A DNA stretch of 64,000 nt from Rhododendron vialii (taxonomy: Eukaryota; Streptophyta; Magnoliopsida; Ericales; Ericaceae): NCBI RefSeq assembly GCF_030253575.1, contig NC_080560.1, positions 41,339,001-41,403,000 of the forward strand. The letters are read 5' to 3'. Position 1 is the stretch's first letter; every line of letters starts with the position of its first letter. Below, piece by piece: positions 37,829 through 50,811 of the stretch. Made by a program: the position numbers and the translations under genes. The notes below the pieces were generated by a model. The model did no database searches. It saw only the letters and a program-made list of their open reading frames with translations, and had not been told where the DNA came from.

Positions 37829-38031
37829 GTACCAGACCTCATATTGTAATTTATAATAGATACCATGATTCTTTCTACTTCTGTCAATAGCAAGTTTTAA
37901 CCCCACCTTTGAAAAAAGTCAAGTTTCAGGCCACCATAGTACGTGAATGTGGTGATCCTTTTGACCACGTTTGAGGGCAAATTTAGATGATCTTGAACTT
38001 TAATGCAGAGGAGAGGAGTGCAAGTGGGAAA

Positions 38032-38855
38032 GGACCCGGGGGCTCTGCTGCCCAGAGAGGCGCAGCAGCCCCTACCCCCAGTACCAATACGTCCCCGTTT
38101 TGATTGAAAAAAAATTCAAAACCTTCCGTTTGCAATCCTATGGAGCAGAAACGTGATTATGAGAGCTTTAAAGACAAAATTTAATTATGGCTCTTTAGAT
38201 TAATATGATCATAATAATATCTTTATACTGGTTCAAACGGAGTAAAAATTGAAATACTTAATTTTTTATCCATATATTTTAATATATAACCGTCTAAAAA
38301 AACTTAAGTGTTCAAATTTTCACTCCGTTTGAATCGGTGCAATAATTTTGTTATTATTATCATATTATTCTAAAAAGTCATAATTAATTGTTGTTTATAG
38401 GGCTCTCATAATCACATTTATGCTCTATATGGTCCTAAATAAAGAGCATATACTTCATATAAGAGCCCTATAGATAAAAATGAATTACGACGTTTTAGAA
38501 TAATATGATCAGAAGAATAAGATCTTTACACCGATTCAAACGGAGTGAAAATTTTAACATTTAATTTTTTTAGACGGTTATATATTAAAAAATATGGTTA
38601 AAAAATTAAGTATTCTAATTTTCGCTCCGTTTGAACCGGTACAAAGATATTATTATTCTGATTATATTATTCCAAAGAGCCATAATTAAATTTTATCTTT
38701 AAGACTTTTATAATTACGTTTCTGCTCCATAGGATTGCAAACGGAAGGTGTTAGGATTTTTTTTTCACCAAAACGGCGACTTTATTGGTACTGGGTAGGG
38801 TGATGATACTGGGCAGGGGCTGCTGCGCCTCCTGCGCAGCAGAGCCCCCGGGTCC
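38032..38855. mobile_element. 824-bp fold-back transposon with 9-bp target duplication
   Basis: Begins GGACCCGGGGGCTCTGCTG and ends with the inverse CAGCAGAGCCCCCGGGTCC. The two ~400-bp arms are inverted copies meeting near 38440. AGTGGGAAA occurs on both sides (38023-38031 and 38856-38864). A 9-bp duplication and long inverted ends point to a Mutator-like non-autonomous element. Within each arm a second inverted pair (TTCAAACGGAGT...ACTCCGTTTGAA) makes a palindrome inside a palindrome. No coding capacity. Confidence 0.85.
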
Positions 38856-39722
38856 AGTGGGAAATGCCACTCCTTTTATAAATTTTTGTATGGTGATCAC
38901 AAGGCATGGCGTTCGAGTTCCCTCAACACTACACACCCATACATGAATATATGGCTACAGAGAATGTTGTCCCAAGATTGCTAAATAATTACTCTTCTTT
39001 TTACTCATTGCAGAAAGAGAGTATTCGATTTTCCACCCATAATAAAAGGGAGAAATAAAAACTAGCCCTGGGACAATATTGGAATACATGGTCTATTAGG
39101 ATCCAAATTATATTAACCCAAACGGATTTTGGTTCACGGAGGCATGAGAAAATGAATAAATGGCTTGCCCTAAGAAGTCACAAGCTTGAATTCCATAAAA
39201 GCCTATAATTTCAAACCTTGAGGCTACGAGAGGTTTGACTCCTCGTTAATTTCAAGATTTCAAAATTAATTGAAGTGCATGTAAATTCATATAGACATCT
39301 TGGTATAAAACAATGGTATAAAACAATGGCAGAGCCGAGTACTATATGGGGCTCAAGTGACATCTGTCTAGCAATGTTACCAACATAATTGTGTCAAACG
39401 GTTCCGAACGCAATTGTGTGTGGAGTTGGGTTTTTTAAGACTTTTTTGTTTCAAATGTCTGGCCTTTGATTGATATTGCCTCAAATTTGTAGAGGTATAA
39501 ATGCCATCAATTATCAAACTCCTACGGTCCTACCCCAACCAACCTAGACCCAAAAAAAGTGCACAAAGAACCCCTACGGCCCTACGTGTCAGCACAATGC
39601 ACCGCCACGTGGACGCTCCGTCTTCAACCCAATTGATTCTCTAGTAGGGTTCCTCCGGTTAACTTTTTCCATTGATGAGAAAACTTCACTGGTCTGAAGC
39701 TCTTATAGTTTGATGTTTTAGG

Positions 39723-39723
<1 letters not shown>

Positions 39724-39766
<43 letters not shown>

Positions 39767-39839
39767 TATATATATACACACATATACAGAGAGAGAGAGA
39801 GTGGAAACGAATTCTAGAGAGAGAGAGAGAGGGAGGGGA
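39724..39839 (+). promoter_or_regulatory. GA-rich leader of the NDUFAF4-like gene
   Basis: A (GA)n run at 39724-39764, a short (TA)n, then two more GA runs end directly before the start codon at 39840. Plant core promoters and leaders often contain such tracts; the function here is inferred from position. Confidence 0.5.
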
Positions 39840-42800
39840 ATGGGGCAAGCATTTCGTCGAGCATCTGGAAGAATACGAAGTACGAGTCTCGATCCACTGT
39901 CGTCTTCTTCTTCTCCTTCTTCAGTGAAGAAGGCCGTTGATAGCCGGCCGGCGGTGGCTCCGTCCGACAAGTTCACCGGAGAAACTGTTGGTCCAGGTTC
40001 CGGTGAGTGTTCTTTCAGCTCAGTTTCAAAATTTAGGGCTAACAAATGAACGATTTGATAGACAGCCTGTCTATCTTTTCTGGTACAATATTAATAAGGC
40101 TTACATACTGTGAATTCAAATTGGATTATGACCCATTTAAGTGCGCGAAGACTCAAAATTTGTGTTGCATTGATATTCAATCTTAGAATACTCCAGTAGG
40201 GCTGCGAACAAACTGAGCTGCTCGTGGCTTGGCTTGTTAAGGCAAGGCTAGGCTCGGCTCTACTCGTTTAGTAATCGAGCCGAACTGGAGGTCGAGTTTT
40301 AGGCTAGTTTACTAAACAAGCCGAGCTCGAAACTCAAAAGCTCGGCTCGGCTAGCAAAAGCTCGGCTCGTTTCTCTAAGCTCGGCTTGTTTAAAGAGGTT
40401 CGTTAGGTAAATTAGCCTCGTTAAGGGCTCGGCTCCTTGTGAATGAGCTGAGCTCGAACATGACAAAGCTCGGCTCATTTGCACCCCTAACTGAAAGTAT
40501 GTGTCTAAAAGTTAGGTATTGGTATGGGGACATTGGACAGTTTATTTCATAGTATTTTTTTTCCGGAGTTTATGTAGAAGACTTGTATATACGTTTGTTT
40601 AGAAAGGTTCTTGAAAATTGAAATCACATGGGATCATGGGGAGAAACGCAAATCGAACTTGAAGGGCCAAACTATGAGAGAGAAATTTTTGTAGGATGAT
40701 TTTTTGAAGTTAAATTTTTGTAGGATCGTTGGATTATGAGCCATTTCTATACGTGAAGACTTAAAATTTGGGTTGCATTGATGTTCAAGAATCAGGCTGG
40801 CCTCCTTATACTTCAATCTTAAAATACTGAAATATGTGTCCTGAAGCTAGGTATTGGTATGGGGACTCTGAACAGTTACTTGAAAAGAATATCATCTAGG
40901 ATTTTATATAAAACTTGGAGTATTTTTGATACATTTATGCAGAAATGTTCTTGAAATCGCATGGGAATGACAAAGATTTTTTTTTCCAAGCATTACAAAG
41001 GCTGTTCTATTTATTGCACAATATATAACCAACAACGCTTACACACTGTGAATTCAATTTGGACTATGAGCCATTTCAGTCCTTGAAGACTCGTAATTTG
41101 TGTTACATGGAGTATTCAAGAGGCAGAACTTCTTAAACTTCAGTCTTGAAATACAGGAATATGTGTCCAAAAGCTAGGTATTGGTACGGGGACACTGAAC
41201 AGTTATTTGAGAAGTATATGGTGTGGGTTTGTATATAAAGACTTCTCTATGGTACAGTTATTTAGAAATGTTCTTGAAATGGCATGGGATCATGGGCAGA
41301 GCCATGAATTGAACTTGAGTTACTCGACGGGCAGAAGTATGAGAAAGAAATTTTCGTAGAATGCTTTTTCAAAGTTAAATTCAGTCATTCGAGTCTCTAT
41401 AGAATGGTTTTGATAAATTGGACAATTAATGTTGAGATATTATTGATTGTATCATGACACTTATAAGTATTATTGTCAGGGATAACAAGTATTCACTATA
41501 CTATAGTGTGCTTAAAGTGTAGATTGTTCATAGCTTTCTTTTTCGCTTGGAATTTATGTTTTTTAAATCAATATCTTATGAAACTGAACTGTGCTCAAAA
41601 TATTGTTTTGGGTGGGTATGGGCTCTGCGGACCCCACGATACCTGCCTTGCATACGAATTACCAAAAAATGGGATTTCTGATACCTGCTGTTAGAAATGT
41701 TACTTTTTCAGCTTTTTGCTGTGTGGGCTTCGTGTTTTTCATGTATCATGGGAGTTAGAGGTTGCAAGTGTGTCGGTTGGTTATTGGTGTCGGCCACATA
41801 TCCCACACCCTAACCCAATTTTCTAAGTGTTGGACACGGATAATTGCATACATTTAGACGAGTCGTAACACATTTTATTTTTTTATGTTTCCTGTTTGAT
41901 ATCCTTGTTTTATAACTATTTGCAATGGTAAAGAATCGGTACTTCACAAAAGAGTGGTTTTGGGTCTTCTTTTACGAATTGAAGGTCCAGTTAAGTGGGG
42001 ATGGGTTTACTTTTCGCAATCCAGGGCTAGAATGTTCATTTCCATGCCTCTCATGGGTGACAACTCACTTTCTTATATTAATTATATGTTATGCTTCATT
42101 CACTTTATGCGTCTTACTTGTCATTTGAAGCAGTCTAATTTCATATGTGAAATTGTGGAAGTCATATGTTACTCATCCCTTATCCACTGTTCAAATACAT
42201 CTCTCACTCCTTAGGAAGTTGCATTACCAATGCCGAGTTTGATGGAGATCATTTTGGATGAACGCTTAATGCTTAACTAAGTAGCATTCTGTTCTTGGCC
42301 TTTCTTAAACTATGCACATGTTGTGGTCAACCCAACCTCACAAAAGAAAATTGGAGGGAATATGCTCGTTGTACAAAAAATTCAGAACTCAATACGCGTA
42401 CACCTTAAGTGTGCCTGTGATGGAACATATCGTGTTCTTTGGCCTTTTCTTGAACGCAATTATCGATTAGAATGTGTAGGCACACTCCATGTTATCTGTT
42501 TTTTATTCCTCAAATTTTTCTTCATCACTTATCATCTTAAACTGATGGGTTCTCTTTTTCCCCTTTTCTGTAGAGGTTGAGCCAAGAATTAATGCAGAAA
42601 ACATGCTTGAAGAAAGGGATCCGCAGTATGATGTTATGCTTAATCAAATGGTGGGTAGAATTAAATCCAAACCTGGAGGGAAACTTGAGATGGGGGAGGT
42701 GAGTTAATGGAAGCTGTTATTCTTTCTTCTTTAACTTCCTTTAGCAAGTACTGTTGAGTGTTGATATATGTAATGTGATTTCCCGGTGTTGCTGTGCTTC

Positions 42801-44072
42801 AACTATTGTGAAAGCTTGGAAAACTAGAGACACGCCTTCATCAGCATCTATTCTAGAAAGGCATTCTAGAATTTCCATGATGACTTTATGGCTCTAGGTA
42901 GAGTGTTTCGTCCAAACATGTGTAGTTCTACACTTGTGCATTTCTTACTTGGGCCTCTTCTTTTCATTGGGCCAATGGAAGCTTAAACGGCTTTCATATT
43001 TTTTACTTCAAGTAGGAGTGGATTCCACAACTTGGACTTCTTAAGAGTAAAAGTTAAGCACACCAAACTTCTTGATTTGTTGACTCTCGGTGTGTATGTT
43101 GTTCGGTGCGATATGGAGCCTAATTAGGTGCAACTTCCTCGCCTTCTTTTAGCAACGTAGGTGGCATAGATGCATGCTGCATTTCGTTCACTTACTACTT
43201 ATGTGCCGACTCTTCTTGTGATTTTGCATAAAGCCATAAACGACCATTGCTAACAAACACTCATTGGGTGGTGGTCAAGTGGCAAATATTGACCAAATGT
43301 TTATAGAAGTTCTATGCACTTTTTCCTCTTCTCAACGAAGTTGGACGTATTTCAATGCAATTTTCACGTATTCAACATACACATCCATCACCCGGTGAAT
43401 TGTGGTAGGCATTTTCCATGTACTATTATGCAGGAGTTGAGGACTGCACATTTGCTAGCTATATGTGCACTGAAATTTCAGGTTCCTCAGTGAACATCAT
43501 TTTGTAGAATTCCTCTGTCTTCTTCTCGCCGCTTTTCTCGTCCATCCTGCCCTGCTCCGCAACGAGGAAGTAGTACGTTTTGGCACTCATTTTAGAATAC
43601 AAATGTCTGGTAGCAGATACTGAAAACGAGTTGGAGAACAAAGAATACCTGGATTTTCTCTTTAAACCCAGAATAATCCTAGCATAACAGTATGCATTTA
43701 GGACATGCTACAAGTGAAGCGCCTTGGTTTAGTTGGCCCGCCCCATCTTTTGCTTTCAATTGTTTAACTCTGGGTTTTCTGTCACAGGCGTCAGTGGTGG
43801 ATAAGTATAAAAGGCCCATGCCGAAACTGAGAAATACAACGGTAGATTCCGGCAGATACGAGGAAAGGCCTGTTCCCCCAGGGACCCTAAACGTTGCACA
43901 GCTACGACACATCATTCTCTTGCATCACGGCAAGGCCGATGATCACAGTGGGCCCATGGATGTCCACCAGATTGCCGAGAAATTCCGAGTTGATGTCGCG
44001 CAGATCCAAAAGATTCTCCAATCGGTGTCCTTGCCACCAGAGGACAGCAGTAGAAAGAGAGATGATCAGTGA
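39840..44072 (+). CDS. NDUFAF4-like complex I assembly factor
   Basis: Three exons, 39840-40002, 42574-42698 and 43788-44072, give 190 residues. Splice signals are CCG|GTGAGT, CTGTAG|AG, GAG|GTGAGT and CACAG|GCG; the phases (1, then 0) agree. The N-terminus, MGQAFRRASGRIRSTS, is basic and Ser-rich. The middle has ERDPQYDVMLNQMVGRIKSK. The C-terminal part runs VPPGTLNVAQLRHIILLHH, then IAEKFRVDVAQIQKILQ and ends SLPPED plus a basic tail. This resembles the end of human NDUFAF4 (short helical 'KGKISIVEALTLL... IMQEYQLEQKDV... PPED' pattern, from memory), of similar length (175 aa). The family helps assemble respiratory complex I in mitochondria. The upstream in-frame Met at 39801 lies in a GA repeat and was not preferred. 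Identity is likely but not certain. Confidence 0.72.
40197..40490. mobile_element. Fold-back element rich in GAGCCGAGCTCG
   Basis: Ends TAGGGCTGCGAACAAAC and GGCTCATTTGCACCCCTA are inverted, and the interior is made of CTCGGCTCG strings. The same family is at 51076-51366 and 59195-59485. It lies in the first intron of the NDUFAF4-like gene. Confidence 0.6.
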
Positions 44073-44365
44073 CTATCTCTTGTTTTCAACCTTTCCGATT
44101 ATTTCTCATTCTCAACAGAAATTGTGTATCGAAATTCAAGACCGTCTATTGTTCGAATCGGTCACAAAAATTTTGATCGAGCAGAGTCCGATGGTTAAGC
44201 GTTCATGAGTTAAATCTTTTGGGAATTCCTATTGTAACCAATAATTGACAAAACGTTCTACATGGTTTATAAGATAAAGAAGTTGGCTTATTTGGTGCTT
44301 TTGCAATAATTTTTGCCGTTTGAGCAATTATTCCGTGGTCCTGGGACATGGTCATATGTGATTAC

Positions 44366-44482
44366 GGATTCTGCATGATTTTGTAGTGATTATTGGCTCT
44401 GCGTGGTTGTGTAGTGATCATGGCTGTGGTTGTGTAGCGATCATGACTCTGCGTGGTTGTGTAGTGATCATGGCTCTGCATG
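44366..44482 (+). repeat. Short tandem repeats after the NDUFAF4-like gene
   Basis: A ~27-30-bp unit, GGCTCTGCGTGGTTGTGTAG plus TGATCAT, occurs about four times with small changes. It lies 300 bp beyond the stop codon. Confidence 0.75.
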
Positions 44483-44764
44483 CCAACCGACCATGTGCCC
44501 TAGAAGGATCGAATAATTTTTCGATTCGTAGAGCATGAACCATTTACAGTAGAAACTGTGTTCGGATAATAAACTTGTGGAAAGATGTCTAAAGGGAAAG
44601 AAGAATATTAAAAATCTGAATTCAATAAGCTGTTTATTTCGTCTTCTTACCCAGACAGAATGCTCCACCAAATTCATTATCCAGACGCGGCCTAATAAAC
44701 TGTTGAATCAACCAATTGCATTTTGATGAAGCTGGGAGGTAGCGTAGCAGAAAGTATTATTAAC

Positions 44765-44767
<3 letters not shown>

Positions 44768-44807
<40 letters not shown>
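44768..44807. repeat. (GA)n microsatellite
   Basis: About 20 AG repeats just 3' of the carrier gene. The corresponding tract in unit B (about 52920-52958) is interrupted by ATCGAGAGATC. Confidence 0.9.
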
Positions 44808-44809
<2 letters not shown>

Positions 44810-45103
44810 CATAATATTAACCATTATATAAACCAAATTCAGAAAGAGTTGCATTCGGCAGTGTCTTTGACCCCTAATTTTCATCTCCAACTATTTGCTA
44901 CTGCTACAAAATTTATAGAACTATGGTCTATAAAAAATGACTAAAAAAACTACTGTAGTACAAGTACCCCTTTCTCTCTCTGAGGCTCCTAACATACAAG
45001 GGTTAAAAGAATGTAAATGAATCCAAAAGGATCAACCAAGAAGAAAAAGAAAAAGAACAAGATCAAATGTGCCAAAAAAGAGAGGATCATATAAGCTTCA
45101 GCT

Positions 45104-46527
45104 TCAAGTCAAGATGGACTCCAACCAATCTGATGTAAACTCATAAGCAACAAACGTAACAGCACTAGTAGGTGCTGCTTTGACGATAGACGGGACAATG
45201 CCCTTGTAGAGGCCAGCCCAACCCTCATTTTGCAAAATCCGACAAAGCGCATCGTACATGTTCTTATACGCGCGATGCTCCACTCGAGCTCCGTACCTTG
45301 GGTGCCTCGCTAGCCCTTCTACCTGGGACAGAAAACATACCACATCTCAGCCGCCATAATGACAAACTCAGCACCAAGAAACACAAACCTGACATTGCAA
45401 ATCAAAAAGTCTGGCTAAGCAAGTTTACAAGAATGCATGAGCATCTTGATAAAATAAGATGGATGAAATTGTGTTCAAATGTACAATAGAAAGATGATAA
45501 AACTCTTCAAAATGCCTATCAACACAAAACTAGGAAAATCAAAATATGAGCTCTCTTGTGATAGGTAATCTTAAGTACTTTGTGCAGAAGAGCAACAATG
45601 GAGTAGGCAATAAGTAGCCAACCTAATTTGCATATGCGTTACCCCATTCGCAAACTTAACCAATACTCCATCAAATAGTCTCAGGATCGACAGTGAAGTG
45701 TTTGAAAGCTAGAAGAATACAGATGATAAGGACTACTAATATGCACAGAAAAATACTCCCTCCGTCCCAAACATTTTGGGACGAAGGGAGTACAGATAAT
45801 AAATCTGTTCGAGGAACCATGGTTCTGAGCGATGGACAAAGTATTCAGCAGAAAGCCAGAAACACTCACTATCGTATACTGTACGAATTAAGACCTATTG
45901 CCATATTGGGGTACGTAGGCACCGGAAACAAAAACTCCAATGGAATGAAACAAGGTCTGGTAAAACTGGTAAAATGCAAATGAATCATAGTTCTAGGATA
46001 ACTTAACAAATGAATCACCGAATGGGTCTGAGAGAACTAAGCCAGATAACATAACGCTGATGCACCAACTTTTGCAAGTTCTGACAAGAACACGGGAAGT
46101 AGAAATTGAAACAGAATGAATAAAGTTTATGTTCTTTCTGAAAATAACTTGTATCAAACGTGCATGTTAAACCCTTCTGATGCTTAAATCAAAGATAAAT
46201 AGGAATCTAGCAACTGTACATTCGTAATGACATTCTGATGGGCAGGCAAAACATAGCTTGAAAATTCAGGTCCATACCTGAAACCTCTTCTTGACCACAT
46301 CAAGAGGATGACAGACAGCTTTAGCACAAGTGCCAGCTGCAAACCCACAAATGGAAAGCTGGAAGCTTGGAAGGGATTCATCAGCCACACTTCCACCAGA
46401 TCTGAAACGATTCCAGTCCTACAAGGAACAGAGTAAAATGTAATAGGCCTTACAAAGAGAGACCACCATAATCATCATTTGATAGATGCATAGGCAAGCA
46501 TCCATCCACATATAACCTAGAAGAAAA

Positions 46528-46569
<42 letters not shown>

Positions 46570-49500
46570 ACACAAAACGTATTATATAACACCTCGTCGG
46601 ATTAGTATGACAATAGACAGGGTTACATATCCTGAGGTCAGTGGTACCTTTAGGTGAGTTTGGGGTGTTTTAAAATGCATTGCTATACAGAAAACGTGGC
46701 TCAAAGTTTCCATATCCCAACCCAAAATAACAAAAATCATACACATCCTATAAGTCAAAAGTAGCAAACCAAATAGAATGATTTATAAAGAGGAGTAAAA
46801 GCTTACCATCGCCCAGCGCTTGAATGTATCATAGGTCCCAAACTGCAGGCCAGCATAGGGAATAATCGCAACCAATGTCGGTGATAACCCAGCATAAAGG
46901 CCACGGAAACCGCGAGTTTTAATGATATCAACCAACGCAGATCTCATGTTTGGATACACCTGAACGTAGACACAAATATTAGTCATTTCTGTTACTATTG
47001 AATTTTCTGAAACTATTTTGCAGGCCTTGGAGCCTTGATTGACACCTAATATAGGATAGTTGTCCCTTTGTTTAATAACCTATCAGGTATCTTTTTGGAT
47101 AAATCTCCATAGAGGCATGAGGGATACCAGATTTCCCACTTCTTATATAACTTGGATTACTTCTCGTGTTAAAACCAATTTAGTTTTCCAAATGAGAATG
47201 ATGCATAATGCATAATGCAATACTTTCTTTTGACAAAGTATGAAGCAAGAGGCAATATGCTAAGCTTAACTAACCTTATCGTAATTCACTCTATAGTCAA
47301 TACTTTAACTTCCTTATTAAGAATAGGAATAGGAGTTGTATGTTAACGCCTATGAGCAGGATCCCCCCACATGCTTATATTAAAAATTGATAACTCAATT
47401 GCAGTTCTGGTAGTTTTATTTTTCTTTTTCACAAATTATATTTCAAATTCACAATTTCAGGTGATGATTTAAGCGCCTAAAGGATTCTGCAAGTATTAAA
47501 GCTGAAGACAAATGTAATATTCGCATTTGTAAACAACATATGTGACAACAAAGATCACACCACCTACCATAAATAATGCACCGCCCACTATTAGTTCTCT
47601 TGCTTCCAATTTTTTTATTTCAAGATAACAGCTGAGAAGTCCGGAACAAATTTCCACTACAGTAGAACCCGTGAAAAAGCAACATTTTTTACCAAATTTT
47701 GCTAAAACAATGTACAAGACCACCTAAATTGTGTGTAGACTCATCTCAAGTTTTTCTGGTAGGGTTGAAATTGGGTTTATTGACTTAAAACAGAAACATT
47801 GTTCTGAAAACTTATACACCGGAAAACCTAAGAGGCCATTAATATCTTTACTAGCAGCTAAGGAAGGAATTAAAAGCATATAATCTTCAGAATGTTATTT
47901 TCTCTACAAAAAATACTAAAACTCACAAGGGTACAGAGGTAAATAATATATTATGATTATTACTGATATCTTCAAAATACGGATTTCCTTTCGGAGCACC
48001 AACATAATGATGTCATTGAATGTACCTTTGACATACCTTTGGCTCACCTTGTGAAGCTAAAATAGTACGTAGCAGATCAAATGGATAAGAACCAACAGTA
48101 GCTGCACATGCCGCTAATGCCCCACTTAAATAGGAAAGATAAGGACTTAAATGAATGTGATCCTCTGCATCAAAGCAAAACAGAAACCAGGAATGGCATT
48201 TAAGAGACAACTACTAGAAAAATTAGACTAGTAATAAGAAACTAATTTTTGCCAAGAAAATTTTGGCAGTTAATACTGCGCAGTCAAACAGCTTACATCA
48301 CAGTCTATATCAATCAGTCCCATAAACAAACACAGACAATCTCCATCACCCTGCTTCCATGGTAAATTGAAAATATGATGCCTAGAATCTCATTAGGCAT
48401 TAATACGGAAAATTCATCAAGCGATTAGTTGGTCCTACTGACCAGCACATACCAATATACTTAGAACACAACCATGAAAAATAAGAATAATTCCTTAAGC
48501 AACTAAAAGCTACATTCAAGCCATAATCAGAAGATTAACATCAAACATGGGCAATCACACTTAGCTGGATACAACAAGGTTAGCTTACGAGAACAGAAGC
48601 TGACGGAAAGGTATAGAGAATTGTATGTGGTAACATCTAATCATGCAAAAAAAAATGCCAAAAGAGTGATATAGTCATATCTCTGAAGATATTGATGGAG
48701 TAGCTAAGTTATTGAAAACAAACCTGTCCTGGAAGAACCAGCTGCAAATGTCTTGATTTTGTGCAACACAGTAAACTGTATGGCAGTGTAGGGCATATAC
48801 ATGAGGAGTGCTGGGACATTACCACGCCAAAAACCCTGTAATGAGCCATCAATTAGAGTAAAATTGCTGCTTATTGGACATAATCAAAATAAAATACCGA
48901 TTTTCTCATAGTAGACAGCCCAGCCAAACTATAAGTGAACAGAAGTCACCAAAGAGTTGCTACATCTTACTTAGCATACTGTGTTGGCTACAACAAGTAA
49001 TAAAACCCAATGGGAGTCATGGGACATCTCCTCATGTTAAAGATCCCAAAAGGGAAGAACAAAAAAACAAGAAGTTTTCAAAAGGAGCATACACTAAAAA
49101 GTTTAGTCTTGTCACAAGAGCCTTATTGCTCTACATTTGTATCCAGTCATTTATATCCAGTGAGGAAAGTCCCAGTTCATTTATTAAATCTGATTGCCCA
49201 ATGATATGGTACCTCTATGGTTGTAAGCTGAATAATGAGAAATTCATTATGAATATCGTTCGTCAAGCAATTGGTGGAGGAAAATCAACTAACCTAAAAG
49301 TAGCATCATACAACTATATGTAATGGCAACATAAAACAATAGTTCCAAATCTAGAAATGAAGATATAATTACCCGCAATCCTTCCTCTCTAAAGATGTCC
49401 TTAGTTGCTTGTAACATCCCAGTATATTTGGATTGTCTATACGCATCCTTATGAAGCAAAGCCCAGGAAGTAGTTGGTTCTATTTGAACCTGCAATAGAT

Positions 49501-50811
49501 CCCAAACAAGGATTTTCTAGTCCAGCATATAAGTTTCAGATGTGGATATGCATTTCCATGTACTTCTAATGCACATGCATACAATTATACAAACCCACAT
49601 AGGCGCTTGCACTTGCATGTGCACCAAAGGGAAGAGAGAGATGATGATGAACATGAACATGAACATGGAGTTTAGGAATGTCAATTGTTCTTTCTTTAAA
49701 AAGAACTTGACAAATTTTCAATTAATTTGAGATCAGTAACACATTTTATCTATGATTAGCAAAATACTATCATTCAATCAAATGAATAGAGTTGAAACAT
49801 GATAATTTTTGCCCAATGTCGAAGATAAAAATAATTTGAAATTCATTTACTCCCCACTTTTTGGGCACATCATCTCATTGATTCTATAGATGGTGGCAAT
49901 GCCCAATGCATTTGGTTGTAGAAAAACAACATAGCTGCACAACTACACATTAAACAAGGAAAGTAGATATATCACCATAACTGAATTTGGAAAGCAATGC
50001 CTCTTAAAATTAAACATCTATGTGTAGGAGGACCAAAAAATCATTTTGGATCATTTTCTATTCTTGCACTGCCCCTTGGCTTCATTCCTATGGCATTGGT
50101 TGTCCTGATTTATGATATTTGTTGGGCAGCATTGGCTACTTGCGCACAAATGCTCTTGATTGAGTTTAGGGTTATTAGTTATGACACGAAAGTGAGAGCA
50201 CTATGAGACCTTGTAACACTCACTTTCTTGTCTTGTTAGGTTGGAGCGGAACGCATGACAGGTTCGATTGAGGACTTATGGAATAGAGTTCGTCATTTGT
50301 CATCTTTTGGCTTCCGTTTCTCCTCCATTTAACAGAATTCCACTTCATTTGTCTCTAGAGATTTGAAAACAATGTATGACCAAATTTCTAGTTTGAGACT
50401 TCATCTAGCTTCCCTCTTTTGACTTTTTCCCCATCTAGTGGACTTCTTGTCCTCTCCTTTGTTTTACCAAGTTCAAAAAAAATTCTTCCGATGGTTTACC
50501 AACTTCAATTTCTGTAAGTTAGCTACATTCCTTTATCAATAAATTAGATATCACAGTGCAATTCTAGTTGATTTCCACGGAACGCATAACAAATCTATGC
50601 AAATGGAGAATGTGTAGTTAAAGCCGATTCCATAATTAAGTTAAAGTCAATAAAGACATTGAGATTCTCTCCTAAATTGCATTTGGAAAGGTACCTGGAA
50701 TCGAATCTTAATAACGTCCAGCGGAGACGTTACTGTACGCGATATTCCACCAGAGATTGCCCCCGCCGTAGTATCTATCAATGCCCGTTTCAGATGCCCC
50801 GGCTCTTCCAT
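45104..50811 (-). CDS. Mitochondrial thiamine diphosphate carrier, copy A
   Basis: Inner-membrane carrier of the SLC25 family that imports thiamine diphosphate into mitochondria. Seven coding exons on the minus strand are 50695-50811, 49373-49489, 48724-48835, 48037-48164, 46807-46959, 46278-46418 and 45104-45322; they total 328 residues with GT-AG borders and consistent phases. The three carrier signatures are [22 protein letters not shown] and [11 protein letters not shown], one per ~100-residue repeat. [31 protein letters not shown] and [11 protein letters not shown] match Arabidopsis TPC1/TPC2 (AT5G48970, AT3G21390) as I remember them. Compared with copy B it has LLMYMPY for LLMVMPY, LAAC for LAGC, TLVAIIP for [15 protein letters not shown] for FQLFICGL and PTSAV for PAGAV. 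Most of these lie at positions conserved in Arabidopsis. The frame is intact. Confidence 0.92.
45756..45790. mobile_element. 35-bp Stowaway remnant, copy A
   Basis: CTCCCTCCGTCCCA and its inverse TGGGACGAAGGGAG are separated by only 7 bp and flanked by TA on both sides. It is nearly nothing but the two termini of a Stowaway MITE. It lies in the last intron of the carrier gene; the same relic is at about 53907-53941 in unit B. Confidence 0.65.
46530..46567. repeat. (GA)n microsatellite in carrier intron
   Basis: About 18 AG units in the intron before the sixth coding exon. The tract in unit B (54684-54714) is shorter. Confidence 0.9.

Noticed and set aside
48874..49323. 149-codon + strand frame in a carrier intron, repeated in unit B
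   Set aside because: It lies antisense in an intron, and in unit B a one-base length change breaks it into two frames, which argues against coding.
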